DNA of 64,000 nucleotides from the NCBI GenBank assembly GCA_024809215.1, contig JANUBW010000003.1, forward strand, positions 372,001 to 436,000. Direction: 5' to 3'. A model generated the notes under the pieces. It was not told where the DNA came from. It saw nothing but the letters and a program-made list of their open reading frames with translations, and searched no databases. Of the stretch, positions 20,501 through 27,397 are shown in pieces (within the stretch, counting starts at the first letter, position 1; each line of letters opens with the position of its first letter). The DNA is from Niastella sp. OAS944 (GTDB lineage: Bacteria; Bacteroidota; Bacteroidia; Chitinophagales; Chitinophagaceae). A program made the translations under genes and the position numbers.

Positions 20501-20905
20501 GGTAACCCGCCCCAACACCTTAATGTCCTGCACTGTCGCAATACCAGTTTTTAAGATCACCAGGTTATTGGCCATGAGCTGATATGAAAGACCCGTATTA
20601 TTTAGCAACCGGGTCAATATGTCGGTCACTTCGGCATTGGTCATATTGAGTGTAATGCGAGGCGCATTGGTAACCAGCCTTTCGTTATACAAAAAGCGAA
20701 AATTGCTTTTCTTTTCAATCAATGACAAGGCCCGTTTTAATTGGGTCGATTGAAAGTCGACGCTTATCCTGTTTTGGGAGAAGCCACCGGCAGCAACATG
20801 AAGACAGCTAAGCAGTATTATGAAAAATGAAAGCTTCATTATCAGGACAAACTTTAGCAAAAGCGGGTCCCTGCCGAAACTCAGCAGAATTCCGTTTTTT
20901 TTCAT
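17504..20905 (-). CDS. SusC/RagA TonB-linked outer-membrane transporter with STN domain
   Basis: 1133 residues. After a long N-terminus and a signal segment (about 23-44) comes an STN domain (about 45-115, LKRALSLIEKKSNFRFLYNERLV). A CarboxypepD_reg-like domain follows (about 128-205, GRVTSTTGEPVAGASVLVKNT), then a plug with VVVGYGTSTKRDLTAPVA and LYVVDGMFVDNIDFLN, then a 22-strand barrel ending VYSLGVRITY. The STN domain normally contacts a FecR-type anti-sigma factor, which fits the FecR and sigma genes directly upstream, so substrate presence would turn on the locus. It imports glycan oligomers with SusD. The ATG at 20905 is supported by the usual long leader of this subfamily. Confidence 0.96.
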   Translation of the reverse strand: MKKNGILLSFGRDPLLLKFVLIMKLSFFIILLSCLHVAAGGFSQNRISVDFQSTQLKRALSLIEKKSNFRFLYNERLVTNAPRITLNMTNAEVTDILTRLLNNTGLSYQLMANNLVILKTGIATVQDIKVLGRVTSTTGEPVAGASVLVKNTSIGTTTDGAGNYSLTVPDSAILVFSSLGFATQEVPVNGKATIDVSLKAADASSLEQVVVVGYGTSTKRDLTAPVAVINPEELNKRTTASPMQALQGNVTGVQVITSGAPGGSPTVKIRGVGSFNNTSPLYVVDGMFVDNIDFLNTNDIGEMSILKDASAAAIYGVRAANGVVIITTKKGKYNQKTRVTYNGYFGVQNPTGNYKLANGSQYAAMQLDKQTKADSSRVTNSVTKFGGSGVSPATNTDWYDEILKNSALMHNHSIDLSGGASKVSYTLGLNYFFQDGVTETESSYKRYNGRLQIEAKPYDFLKMGITAHFTNFTQRNPNAGAFYLAYLASPLYPVFDATNTLAKPEKYASSTTLGFANGVFNNPVAAANYWYDKTKGFQVLPSVYLEADIIKNKLSVRSQLSQRYGSNLNQNYIPEYYVDNIQQARVSVLTTTQDRTQNYILDNLITYRGNKDKHHWTVLLGQSARQEQFRSTQVITDSLPPDQVYWYADQGPRRSNGYNETGFRNTSISYFGRLEYNYAGKYLLTGTFRADGTSKYQEKWGYFPSVGVGWVISDEAFMNDSRIINLLKLRGSWGKLGNDNVPPSTGYAVVYSGNDFSGIFNSTGITNGVPTTGYRIDPIFGTVKWEVVDEWDVGIDFSLLNKRLKGSVDYYNRRTNDLAFERTYPFISNAKVYSNWGKVDNSGIEVTLDWNDKLGALGYHIGGNLTTVKNEVKDLAGQDNIPGGVAEFPTRSQVGDPFNYFYGYQVAGVYQNQAEINADPIAVANNIKPGYFRFADVNNDKKLDENDRVNLGSYLPKINYGFNLGLDYKNFDLSIFFQGVGQSYILNNNRAARQKFPDMNGDEEFVTGLWTGEGSTNKYPSAIASAQSWNNNASSFFVENGSYLRLQNIQLGYNFKLGGTNGASFRVYATADRPAIWTRYSGITPEIAAPAQLPKDRAAGPTNVTPTQISSFGYDNNVYPTTAVYSLGVRITY

Positions 20906-21073
20906 ACTTTGTTAATTGGTAGGTTAATTAATAGGTATTTCCTGCGCCTTAAACAGGAAATATTGTTTCAGCCTGTTATTTACCTGGCGGAATCTCACTG
21001 CAATGAGGTTCCGCTTTTGTTTAAAGGTCTACGAACTGTTATTATGCATTTGCAATCGTTTTGATTTAAATAA

Positions 21074-22201
21074 TCATCTATCTATAGTTATTTTATTACC
21101 CTGCATGGTATAATGAAATGCGGTTGCAATACTTATATAATCCAGGGCTTGTTGAATGGCCTCATTTTCGAAAGTTCCCGAGAACCGTTCTGTTTGTATT
21201 TTTTCATCCTTGAAGCTGATCTCCACATTATACCAGCGTTCCATTTTTTGCGCTATTTCAAGTAAGCTTTCATTATTGAACACAAGTTTGTTTTGCACCC
21301 AGGCTGTTTCAATCAGAATGCTGTCGCTGTTGGTATAGGTTAATTTGCCTACAGAATAAAACGTTTCCTTACCCGATGCCCCCGGCTTAGCGGTAAGCGG
21401 CGCCGTTGTGTCTTCATTATTTACTACCAGTTTTTCATTGGGGTGCAACACGATCTTTGCGTCGGGGCGGTTATGTATCAACACTTCTACCTTGCCATGC
21501 ACCAGGCTGGTTTCGGTTTGTTTATCGCCAGGGTACGATCTCACATTGAAAGCAGTACCCAACACGCGAACATCTATATGACGGGTATGAATTATAAATG
21601 GTATTCTTTGTGCAGTTGAAGGCGAAATGGCTGGTTGTACTTCAAAAAATGCTTCGCCACTAAGGTCTACCTCTCTTATTTCGCCCCCAAAATCTTTATT
21701 ATAGGTAAGCGAACTGCCGGCATTTAGCCAAACCTTTGACCCGTCGGGCAAAGTGATGGTGGTTTTAGAACCATTGCGGGTGCTTATATTATTTGGGGCC
21801 GCCTGGCCGGCCACAAAAGGGCGGGTTGAAATTGTTTTTAGTGTTACGGAATTATACCAATATAAACTGGCCGCCATTAGAACGGCAGCGGCTATACTAA
21901 TTATAAAAAGCGATTTGCGGGAACGTCGTTGTGAATATGGTTCGTTGGGTTGGTATTCAACCTGATCGGCCTGGCTCCATTGAACGCCGGCATCATTCAT
22001 TCTGCTGATATGACGATTGAAGGCATCGTCTACATCATTATTTGCAGGCGTTGGCAGGTTCCATAAGTCAGTTATGTTTTGAAGCGCATAATGCATGTCA
22101 GGATCGCTACGCAACAGTCCTTCCAGTTCGTTCAATTCTTCGGCACTTGCCTCACCAGCTAGTTTTTTGCCAACTAAAAACCAGGTTCTGTCCTTACTCA
22201 T
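21074..22201 (-). CDS. FecR-family anti-sigma factor
   Basis: 375 residues. The N-terminal cytoplasmic sigma-binding part (about 1-90) includes KLAGEASAEELNELEGLLRSDP. One membrane helix lies at about 97-118 (LFIISIAAAVLMAASLYWYN). The periplasmic FecR domain (about 140-245) has TTITLPDGSKVWLNAGSSLTY and VDLSGEAFFEV. A DUF4974-type end (about 300-370) carries SLLEIAQKMERWYNVEISF. It passes the signal from the SusC STN domain to the ECF sigma factor. It is placed between sigma and susC, which is the standard order. ATG start at 22201. Confidence 0.95.
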   Translation of the reverse strand: MSKDRTWFLVGKKLAGEASAEELNELEGLLRSDPDMHYALQNITDLWNLPTPANNDVDDAFNRHISRMNDAGVQWSQADQVEYQPNEPYSQRRSRKSLFIISIAAAVLMAASLYWYNSVTLKTISTRPFVAGQAAPNNISTRNGSKTTITLPDGSKVWLNAGSSLTYNKDFGGEIREVDLSGEAFFEVQPAISPSTAQRIPFIIHTRHIDVRVLGTAFNVRSYPGDKQTETSLVHGKVEVLIHNRPDAKIVLHPNEKLVVNNEDTTAPLTAKPGASGKETFYSVGKLTYTNSDSILIETAWVQNKLVFNNESLLEIAQKMERWYNVEISFKDEKIQTERFSGTFENEAIQQALDYISIATAFHYTMQGNKITIDR

Positions 22202-22321
22202 GTGTATATAAATAGTATATACTTATAAGGACACTACTTTAAAAAGCATACCCCCAAGAGTTTGAAAGATTTTTTTATTGGCGGTTCTTACATCTGTACA
22301 GGGAATTTCATACCAGGGTGA

Positions 22322-22891
22322 TCATGAAGACAAGGTGGCGCGTATATCGAAATGGATAGCCAAACCAATTTTACGAATGGCAATAGCCATTTGGTTTTCA
22401 ATAGTTTTCAAAGAAAGGTTTAGTAAGTCGGCCACCTCGCGATACTTAAGTCCGTCTTCCTTTATAAGCTTAAATATAAGCTGGCAGCGGGGTGGAAGGT
22501 CATTAATGGCTTTTTGCACCCGGTTCATCATTTCGGCAGTGAGCATTAGTTTTTCGGGATTAAAATAAATGCTCTGAAGCTGTACAAAGTACGGCTCGGG
22601 TTGCAGCATGGTTTTCTTTTGTGTACGGAGATAATTGAGCGATCCGTTCCTGGTGCTGATAAAAAGGTATAATTTGAGGTTATTGATACGGCTGAGGCCG
22701 GCCCTTTTTTTCCACACCTTAATTAATACGTCGGAAACTATTTCTTCGGCTACCTCGGGCGAACGCACGAAAGTGATGGCAAATTGTTGCAGGGACTTAA
22801 AGAACAGGGCAAACAATTCTTTATAGGCCAACTGGTCATTGTATAGCGCAATACGTTGTTGCAAATCCTGGATATGAGGGCTGGCAGGCAT
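22322..22891 (-). CDS. ECF RNA polymerase sigma factor (Bacteroidota family)
   Basis: About 189 residues. Region 2 is seen in LFALFFKSLQQFAITF and EEIVSDVLIKVWKKR; region 4 in INDLPPRCQLIFKLIKEDG and KYREVADLLNLSLKTIENQ, the recognition helix-turn-helix. It would drive transcription of the FecR-SusCD-hydrolase genes downstream when released by FecR. I take the ATG at 22891, because the frame upstream of it opens only with a TTG (22927) and the added residues are not part of sigma region 2. It is the first gene of the polysaccharide locus. Confidence 0.93.
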   Translation of the reverse strand: MPASPHIQDLQQRIALYNDQLAYKELFALFFKSLQQFAITFVRSPEVAEEIVSDVLIKVWKKRAGLSRINNLKLYLFISTRNGSLNYLRTQKKTMLQPEPYFVQLQSIYFNPEKLMLTAEMMNRVQKAINDLPPRCQLIFKLIKEDGLKYREVADLLNLSLKTIENQMAIAIRKIGLAIHFDIRATLSS

Positions 22892-23006
22892 AATAAAAAA
22901 ACGCAAATCGTCAGAAAAAAAGACCAAATAGGTCGCCCGAAAGCTGCTGCACCAGGTAATTTAAAAATTAAATGAGATTTCTGTGTGGGTACTGAATGAA
23001 TTTCTA

Positions 23007-23014
23007 TAATTTTG
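23007..23014 (+). promoter_or_regulatory. -7 box upstream of tRNA-Met
   Basis: TAATTTTG matches TAnnTTTG and lies 57 bp before the tRNA. A clear -33 TTG at proper spacing is not visible, so this is a weak call. Confidence 0.35.
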
Positions 23015-23071
23015 CTGCTCTTTCAAACGAAGCTCTTTTTATTCAAGATATTTTCCGACTAAACTCGGAAT

Positions 23072-23145
23072 GGATCCTTAGCTCAGACGGTTAGAGCACC
23101 TGACTCATAATCAGGGGGTCGTTGGTTCGATCCCAACAGGATCCA
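23072..23145 (+). tRNA. tRNA-Met (CAT anticodon)
   Basis: 74 nt fold as a cloverleaf. The acceptor is GGATCCT/AGGATCC, the D arm is GCTC...GAGC, and the anticodon stem CCTGA/TCAGG closes the loop CTCATAA with anticodon CAT. The T arm is GTTGG-TTCGATC-CCAAC and the discriminator is A. CCA is not encoded. A CAT anticodon can also mean tRNA-Ile2 read after lysidine modification; initiator tRNA is unlikely because the acceptor starts with a G-C pair. Confidence 0.93.
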
Positions 23146-23349
23146 CACAGTTCTTATTTCATTGTTGGCTTTTTCTTCCTAATAATATAAGGAGAAGGGT
23201 TAGAGTACCCCTTACACTAGTCGACTCTTACTGGTCGATCAAAATAGGGTCTCTGTAGTGTTAATTTCCTTATTTGACGTATCGTTTGCCGATATCCCGA
23301 TTCAATCGGGAGGGCTGATGCGCAAACAAAGTCAACCATACCTCATTTT

Positions 23350-23376
23350 GCCCATGGCAGTGCTATGGGCTTTTTT
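23350..23376 (+). terminator. Rho-independent terminator between tRNA-Met and the barrel gene
   Basis: The stem GCCCAT(G)GCA/TGC(T)ATGGGC is followed by TTTTTT. It lies 205 bp past the tRNA. The stretch between (23146-23349) shows only an imperfect TCCCGATTCAATCGGGAGG hairpin near 23296-23314. Confidence 0.75.
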
Positions 23377-23409
23377 GTAACCTTAACCTTTCATTAACCC
23401 TGTGAAAGA

Positions 23410-23417
23410 TACTTTTG
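23410..23417 (+). promoter_or_regulatory. -7 box of the outer-membrane barrel gene
   Basis: TACTTTTG, an exact TAnnTTTG match, lies 20 bp before the ATG at 23437, implying a very short leader. No convincing -33 element is seen. Confidence 0.45.
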
Positions 23418-23436
23418 ACAATCATTTGAGAACAGT

Positions 23437-24225
23437 ATGAAAAAATTGATTACGCTTTCCCTCGCATTGGCATTTGTATTTCCCTTATTTGCACAGGATT
23501 CAACTAAAGCAATAACTCCAGTTTCGCCGGCCCCGGAGCCTGCTCCCGCAGCAGCCAAGACGACGAAAAAGAACGAGTGGCTCAAGGCTTTAAGCCAACG
23601 TCACGGTAACGACCATTTCATGTTGCAATTAGGGTATAATGGTTGGTCTTCAATACCCGACACCGTTAATACCAAAGGTATACCCCGTAGTTTCAACGCA
23701 TATTTCATGTTCGACTTCCCTTTTAAAACCAGTCCGCAGTTTAGTGTAGGCATTGGTCTTGGTTTGGGAACCGACAACTTCTACCTTAACAGAACCTCGG
23801 TTGATATTGCCGGCCTGTCGCACAACACACTTTCATTCAGCGCCGATACCGCCTCTAACTATTTCAAAAAATATAAAGTAGCCACCACTTACCTCGAGAT
23901 CCCGGTTGAGCTTCGCTTTACCGCCGATCCTTCAAAACCAAACAAAAGCTGGAAAGGTGCAATAGGTGGTAAAGTAGGAACTATGTTAAGCGCCATGACA
24001 AAAGGAAAAACCCTTTTAAGCGCCAACGGTGGAACTATTAACAACTACACAGAAAAGATAAAATCAAAACGCTTCTTTAATAGTACACGCCTGGTAGTAG
24101 ACGCCCGCATCAGTAAAGGCATCTTTGGAATTTATGGCCAGTACCAGATAAACAACTTCGTAAAAGATGGCGCAGGCCCCGACATTCGACCGTTTCAGAT
24201 TGGTTTAACAATCAGCGGATTATAA
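23437..24225 (+). CDS. Outer-membrane beta-barrel protein
   Basis: 262 residues with a signal peptide (1-20, ending PLFAQ). A Pro/Ala-rich linker (about 28-45) is followed by alternating amphipathic strands: HFMLQLGYNGW, FNAYFMFDFPF, FSVGIGLGLGT and TYLEIPVELRF. The protein ends with IRPFQIGLTISGL, consistent with an eight- to ten-strand barrel of the porin/OmpA-barrel-like Bacteroidota families. Function is unknown. It is monocistronic, between two terminators, with ATG start and a -7 box just upstream. Confidence 0.85.
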   Translation: MKKLITLSLALAFVFPLFAQDSTKAITPVSPAPEPAPAAAKTTKKNEWLKALSQRHGNDHFMLQLGYNGWSSIPDTVNTKGIPRSFNAYFMFDFPFKTSPQFSVGIGLGLGTDNFYLNRTSVDIAGLSHNTLSFSADTASNYFKKYKVATTYLEIPVELRFTADPSKPNKSWKGAIGGKVGTMLSAMTKGKTLLSANGGTINNYTEKIKSKRFFNSTRLVVDARISKGIFGIYGQYQINNFVKDGAGPDIRPFQIGLTISGL

Positions 24226-24270
24226 AAAAAGCAGAGAAGCGCTAAAACATAAAGTTCAAAATTCATTGAG

Positions 24271-24317
24271 TCCGGAAGAAGGGATCGCACAAGCGACACT
24301 TCTTCCGGATTTTTTTG
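24271..24317 (+). terminator. Rho-independent terminator of the barrel gene
   Basis: An 11-bp perfect stem (TCCGGAAGAAG/CTTCTTCCGGA) is followed at once by TTTTTTT. Confidence 0.85.
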
Positions 24318-24327
24318 TGCCATAATC

Positions 24328-24385
24328 GGGACTAACAGGGACTTCACAGGGACATAGCAGGGACCTGGCAGGGACCTCATAGGGG
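24328..24385. repeat. Short tandem repeat, 11-bp period, about five units
   Basis: Units GGGACTAACA, GGGACTTCACA, GGGACATAGCA, GGGACCTGGCA and GGGACCTCATA follow head to tail, then GGGG. Inverted echoes (AGTCCCTATTAAGTCC, CAGGTCCCGGG) lie at about 24399-24445. It fills the gap between the barrel gene and hflX. No coding frame with a start spans it. Confidence 0.75.
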
Positions 24386-24539
24386 CAAAATCCTTGTAAA
24401 GTCCCTATTAAGTCCTTTTTAAGCGCTTTTCAGGTCCCGGGAAATCCCAATACGCTTATTGCAAAATCCCAGTAAAGCCCGCGACGCAAATACAAGCAGC
24501 CTGATCACGGGAACCGCCGTCATTTCCGGTTTTTCAGCT

Positions 24540-24547
24540 TACTTTTG
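24540..24547 (+). promoter_or_regulatory. -7 box of hflX that decides its start
   Basis: TACTTTTG matches TAnnTTTG exactly. A transcript would begin near 24553, so the TTG at 24545 would be outside the mRNA and the TTG at 24566 is the first usable in-frame start. Confidence 0.45.
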
Positions 24548-24565
24548 CACCACAAATCGAAGGAA

Positions 24566-25753
24566 TTGTTAGACAAGAAGAATATCATTCAAAAAGAAGA
24601 GAAGGCTGTACTGGTAGGACTGGTACATAAATTACAAACTGAAGAGCAGGTAACCGAATACCTGGATGAATTGGCATTTCTGGCCGAAACCGCCGGCGCC
24701 AAAGCCGTAAAACGCTTTGTGCAGAAGCTTCCGCATCCCGATAGCCGCACCTTTGTGGGTAAAGGAAAGCTGGAAGAGATCAGGAATTACATTGAAGGCC
24801 GTGATATAAACATTGTAATTTTTGACGATGAGCTGAGCGGCTCACAGATCCAGAATATTGAAAAGGTACTGGATGTAAAGACCATCGACCGCAGTGACCT
24901 TATTCTCGACATATTTGCCCGCCGCGCCAAAACAGCGCAGGCAAAAACCCAGGTTGAATTAGCCCAGTATCAGTACCTGCTGCCTCGCCTGCGTGGTATG
25001 TGGAAACACCTTGAACGTTTGGGTGGTGGTATTGGGACCAGAGGTCCGGGTGAAACGGAAATTGAAACTGACCGCCGTATAGTACGTGAAAAACTGGCAC
25101 TATTACGTAAGCGGTTGAGCGAAATAGACAAACAGGCAGCCACTCAACGTAAAGATCGCGGTGAATTTATTCGTGTTGCACTTGTAGGTTATACCAATGT
25201 AGGCAAAAGCACCATCATGAACCTGCTGGCTAAAAGTGAGGTATTTGCCGAGAATAAACTATTCGCCACACTCGATACCACTACCCGTAAAGTAGTTTTT
25301 GAAGTAACGCCGTTCCTGTTAAGCGATACGGTAGGGTTCATACGCAAATTACCACACCACCTGGTAGAAAGTTTTAAAAGCACACTCGACGAGGTACGCG
25401 AGGCCGACATTTTATTACATGTGGTTGACACCGGCCATCCGCAATATGAAGATCAGCTTGGCGTAGTAAACAAAACATTGCAGGAGCTGGAAGTGATAGA
25501 TAAGCCAACGATCACCATCTTCAATAAAATGGACCAATACGAAAAAAACACGTTTGATCCGTGGCTGGAAGAAGAGGTGCGGGCCGAGATATTAAAAGAT
25601 CTGAAAGAGCGGTGGGAAAATCAATTGCAGGGTAATTGTGTTTTTATTTCTGCAACCGAAAGATTGAACATCGACGAATTACGATCTACCATATTAAATA
25701 AGGTAAAGGAATTATACGCCATACGTTACCCCTATAAAACGGGTTTTTATTAA
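24566..25753 (+). CDS. hflX: Ribosome-associated GTPase HflX
   Basis: About 395 residues. The N-terminal HflX domain has GGAKAVKRFVQKLPHPDSRTFVGKGKLEEI-type sequence (key part PHPDSRTFVGKGK) and DIFARRAKTAQAKTQVELAQ. A coiled segment follows, then GGIGTRGPGETEIETDRR. The G domain has GYTNVGKS (G1), ATLDTTTR (G2), DTVGFIRKLP (G3) and NKMD (G4). HflX splits stalled or stressed 70S ribosomes. No ATG exists near the 5' end. I choose TTG at 24566 because the earlier TTG (24545) lies inside a -7 promoter box and because AAGGAA directly precedes 24566; the start is uncertain by seven codons. Confidence 0.93.
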   Translation: MLDKKNIIQKEEKAVLVGLVHKLQTEEQVTEYLDELAFLAETAGAKAVKRFVQKLPHPDSRTFVGKGKLEEIRNYIEGRDINIVIFDDELSGSQIQNIEKVLDVKTIDRSDLILDIFARRAKTAQAKTQVELAQYQYLLPRLRGMWKHLERLGGGIGTRGPGETEIETDRRIVREKLALLRKRLSEIDKQAATQRKDRGEFIRVALVGYTNVGKSTIMNLLAKSEVFAENKLFATLDTTTRKVVFEVTPFLLSDTVGFIRKLPHHLVESFKSTLDEVREADILLHVVDTGHPQYEDQLGVVNKTLQELEVIDKPTITIFNKMDQYEKNTFDPWLEEEVRAEILKDLKERWENQLQGNCVFISATERLNIDELRSTILNKVKELYAIRYPYKTGFY

Positions 25754-25793
25754 TGGCGATGCGCCTTATTTACCTATTAGAGATTAAGTCTGC

Positions 25794-26150
25794 ATGACCG
25801 AGAAAAAATACCAGTACCACCAGGTAGCCGAACATCCACAGGAGCTTACTTTTAATGAGCAGGGCATTGCTGTTACTGAGGTTAAAGGCAAAAAAATTTG
25901 TATTACCCGGCATCGCGAGCAGTGGTATGCATTTGCTTATAAATGTCCGCACGCGAGCGGTATAATGAGTGAAGGCTATGTAGATGCGGTTGGAAATGTA
26001 GTTTGCCCGGTTCACCGGTATAAATTCAGTTTACAAAATGGCCGTAATACAAGTGGGGAAGGATATTATTTAAAAACCTACCCGGTTGAAGTACGGGGAG
26101 AAGCGATATTTGTGGGTTTGCCTGATGGTGGATTGTTTGGGTGGTTGTAA
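25794..26150 (+). CDS. Rieske-type [2Fe-2S] ferredoxin-like protein
   Basis: 118 residues. The cluster motifs are KCPHASG (C-x-H, about residue 51-54) and VVCPVHRYKF (C-x2-H, about 70-75), spaced as in single-domain Rieske ferredoxins such as NirD- or BphF-like proteins. It lacks a signal peptide or membrane anchor, so it should be cytoplasmic and could pass electrons to an oxygenase or reductase. No partner enzyme is next to it; hflX lies 40 bp upstream on the same strand. ATG start at 25794. Confidence 0.9.
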   Translation: MTEKKYQYHQVAEHPQELTFNEQGIAVTEVKGKKICITRHREQWYAFAYKCPHASGIMSEGYVDAVGNVVCPVHRYKFSLQNGRNTSGEGYYLKTYPVEVRGEAIFVGLPDGGLFGWL

Positions 26151-26230
26151 GTAACACCGCTCCATTGGAGAAATTCAATGATGTGAAGCAAAAAAATTTC
26201 AATAAAACGTTGATTTTTCTTGAGCAAGTG

Positions 26231-26260
26231 TTGGTAGAAATAGAAATTTCCTTATTTTTG
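26231..26260 (+). promoter_or_regulatory. Promoter of tRNA-Asn
   Basis: TTG (26231-26233), 19 bp, then TATTTTTG (26253-26260). Both boxes and the spacing fit the Bacteroidota consensus TTG-N19-TAnnTTTG. The tRNA begins 66 bp further on. Confidence 0.65.
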
Positions 26261-26326
26261 CTGCCCATTTCGGAGGGGCGGTAAACAACCACGGTTCTTA
26301 CAGGTCAACGAAAGGGAAAAACAAAT

Positions 26327-26400
26327 TCCTCCTTAGCTCAGTTGGTTAGAGCATCTGACTGTTAATCAGAGGGTCTCAGGTTCAAGTCCTGAAGGGGGAG
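26327..26400 (+). tRNA. tRNA-Asn (GTT anticodon), rebuilt by an integrated element
   Basis: 74 nt cloverleaf. The acceptor TCCTCCT/AGGGGGA has one G-U pair. The anticodon loop CTGTTAA (anticodon GTT) is closed by TCTGA/TCAGA. The T arm is CTCAGG-TTCAAGT-CCTGAA and the discriminator is G. Its 3' 42 nt, from the anticodon loop on, are also found at 44076-44117, so this gene is the attachment site and the element supplied or restored the 3' half. Confidence 0.95.
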
Positions 26401-26401
26401 C
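26359..26401 (+). repeat. attL: 3' end of tRNA-Asn
   Basis: 43 bp identical to 44076-44118, running from the anticodon loop to one base past the tRNA end. The base before it differs (A here, G at the other copy) and so does the base after it (G against A), which fixes the limits. Confidence 0.95.
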
Positions 26402-26421
26402 GCTCAAAAACAATAGCTTAC

Positions 26422-26444
26422 AAAGCCACCTTCGGGTGGCTTTT
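26422..26444 (+). terminator. Terminator for tRNA-Asn, inside the element
   Basis: AAAGCCACC-TTCG-GGTGGCTTTT: a 9-bp stem with a UUCG tetraloop and a short T run, 21 bp past the tRNA. It belongs to the element, so the element brings its own end signal for the tRNA transcript. Confidence 0.8.
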
Positions 26445-26458
26445 GTCGTATTTGGGCG

Positions 26459-26481
26459 AATTTTCAAACAATTTTCAAACA
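26459..26481 (+). repeat. Left arm-type site: paired 11-bp direct repeats
   Basis: AATTTTCAAAC occurs twice head to tail, then A. The same 23 bp occur at 43924-43946 in the same orientation. Placed 57 bp inside attL, they look like integrase arm-binding sites. The following 26482-26761 holds no gene that I can support. Confidence 0.7.
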
Positions 26482-26761
26482 GTCGGGACAGGTGGTGAAA
26501 AAGAGCTTGATTTCGTGAAGTTACGAATCGTAATTCGGTCTGTACTGGGAATTATTGACTATGACTTTTAAATGCCATACAATCAAACTGATAACCCCCA
26601 TCCCATATTTGTTGATTCTAGGCGTTAATTGAGAATAAATCCATTTAGATTGGTGATGTTTTTCCGGACAACTCATATTTGTCATTTTTAAGCCGGATTT
26701 CAAAATCTTTTCATATTTGGTTTATGCTATTTTGTTGAAAGATTTTTTTAGAAATTTTCAT

Positions 26762-26887
26762 TTATTGTCTTTGTTGCTCAATCAATTTTTTAACCCAATT
26801 CACATCATAAGCTATATGCTCTTGAATCAAAAACCTCAATTTTTCTTGTATGTCAAACTGTCGAGCAAGTGAAAGATATAATGAAGA
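26762..26887 (-). pseudogene. Out-of-frame coding tail after the 26836-27261 gene
   Basis: On the minus strand a 41-codon frame without a start gives a protein-like helical sequence (ARQFDIQEKLRFLIQEHIAY, then VNWVKKLIEQQRQ) that overlaps the end of the gene at 26836-27261 in another frame. The simplest reading is that a frameshift cut the true C-terminus from that gene, but an old gene remnant is also possible. Confidence 0.3.
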
Positions 26888-27261
26888 CTATCAGGAACAT
26901 CTAATCCATAACTCATAAATTCTTCTTTAAAAAATAATATCTTATTATTTGTTTTATTTAAAGTATCATAAATGACAGGAAACTCCCTTCCTATTAAATT
27001 CTTTGACAACATTTCTAACTGATTACTTTCTATAGGAATAATTGCTTTATCCTTTACAAAATCTCCTTTTACTTCAAAAACATACTTGACGAAAATCCCC
27101 CTCCCTTTATGCACCATATCCATGCCTGTTATAGATCCTTTCCCTATCGCTTTATTGGCATTTAGCTCCCTTGCTTTTTTTTCTGAATAATTATAAATAA
27201 TGATAAAAGCGCCAATCATAAATACCACAAAATACAATACTGCCTTTTCACTTCGTTTCAT
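26836..27261 (-). CDS. Small membrane-anchored protein of unknown function
   Basis: 141 residues. One hydrophobic helix lies near the N-terminus (about 8-26, VLYFVVFMIGAFIIIYNYSE). The rest is a soluble domain with several beta strands (GMDMVHKGRGIFVKYVFEVKG, IGREFPVIYDTLNKTNNKILFF), which resembles the C-terminal layout of small Bacteroidota proteins of unknown role. It likely faces the periplasm. It is the last gene of the minus-strand cargo run that starts with the XRE gene at 29158; the 136-bp gap upstream holds a foreign gene remnant. The end may be frameshifted (see 26762-26887). I recognise no family. Confidence 0.65.
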   Translation of the reverse strand: MKRSEKAVLYFVVFMIGAFIIIYNYSEKKARELNANKAIGKGSITGMDMVHKGRGIFVKYVFEVKGDFVKDKAIIPIESNQLEMLSKNLIGREFPVIYDTLNKTNNKILFFKEEFMSYGLDVPDSLHYIFHLLDSLTYKKN

Positions 27262-27284
27262 ACTGTTCTTATTTGTTTACTTTG

Positions 27285-27362
27285 TACGAACCTGATAAAT
27301 TAAATATTTTGGGTATTCTCAAAGGGAAAAGTGTATCGGGTGAAGAATCGAAACTATTATAA
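27285..27362 (+). pseudogene. Remnant of the 3' end of a gene like that at 49309
   Basis: 40 nt (27285-27324) match 49618-49657 at 39 positions, and in the same frame both code for YEPDKLNILGILK. Here the frame goes on to GKSVSGEESKLL and a stop. No start or upstream body is found, so it is a relic of a second family member within the element. Confidence 0.7.
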
Positions 27363-27397
27363 AAAAAAGAGTATTTTAATTATACCCAAATAGCCTT

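Noticed and set aside
24328-24385. CRISPR array
   Set aside because: The period is 11 bp with no unique spacers and no cas genes are near.
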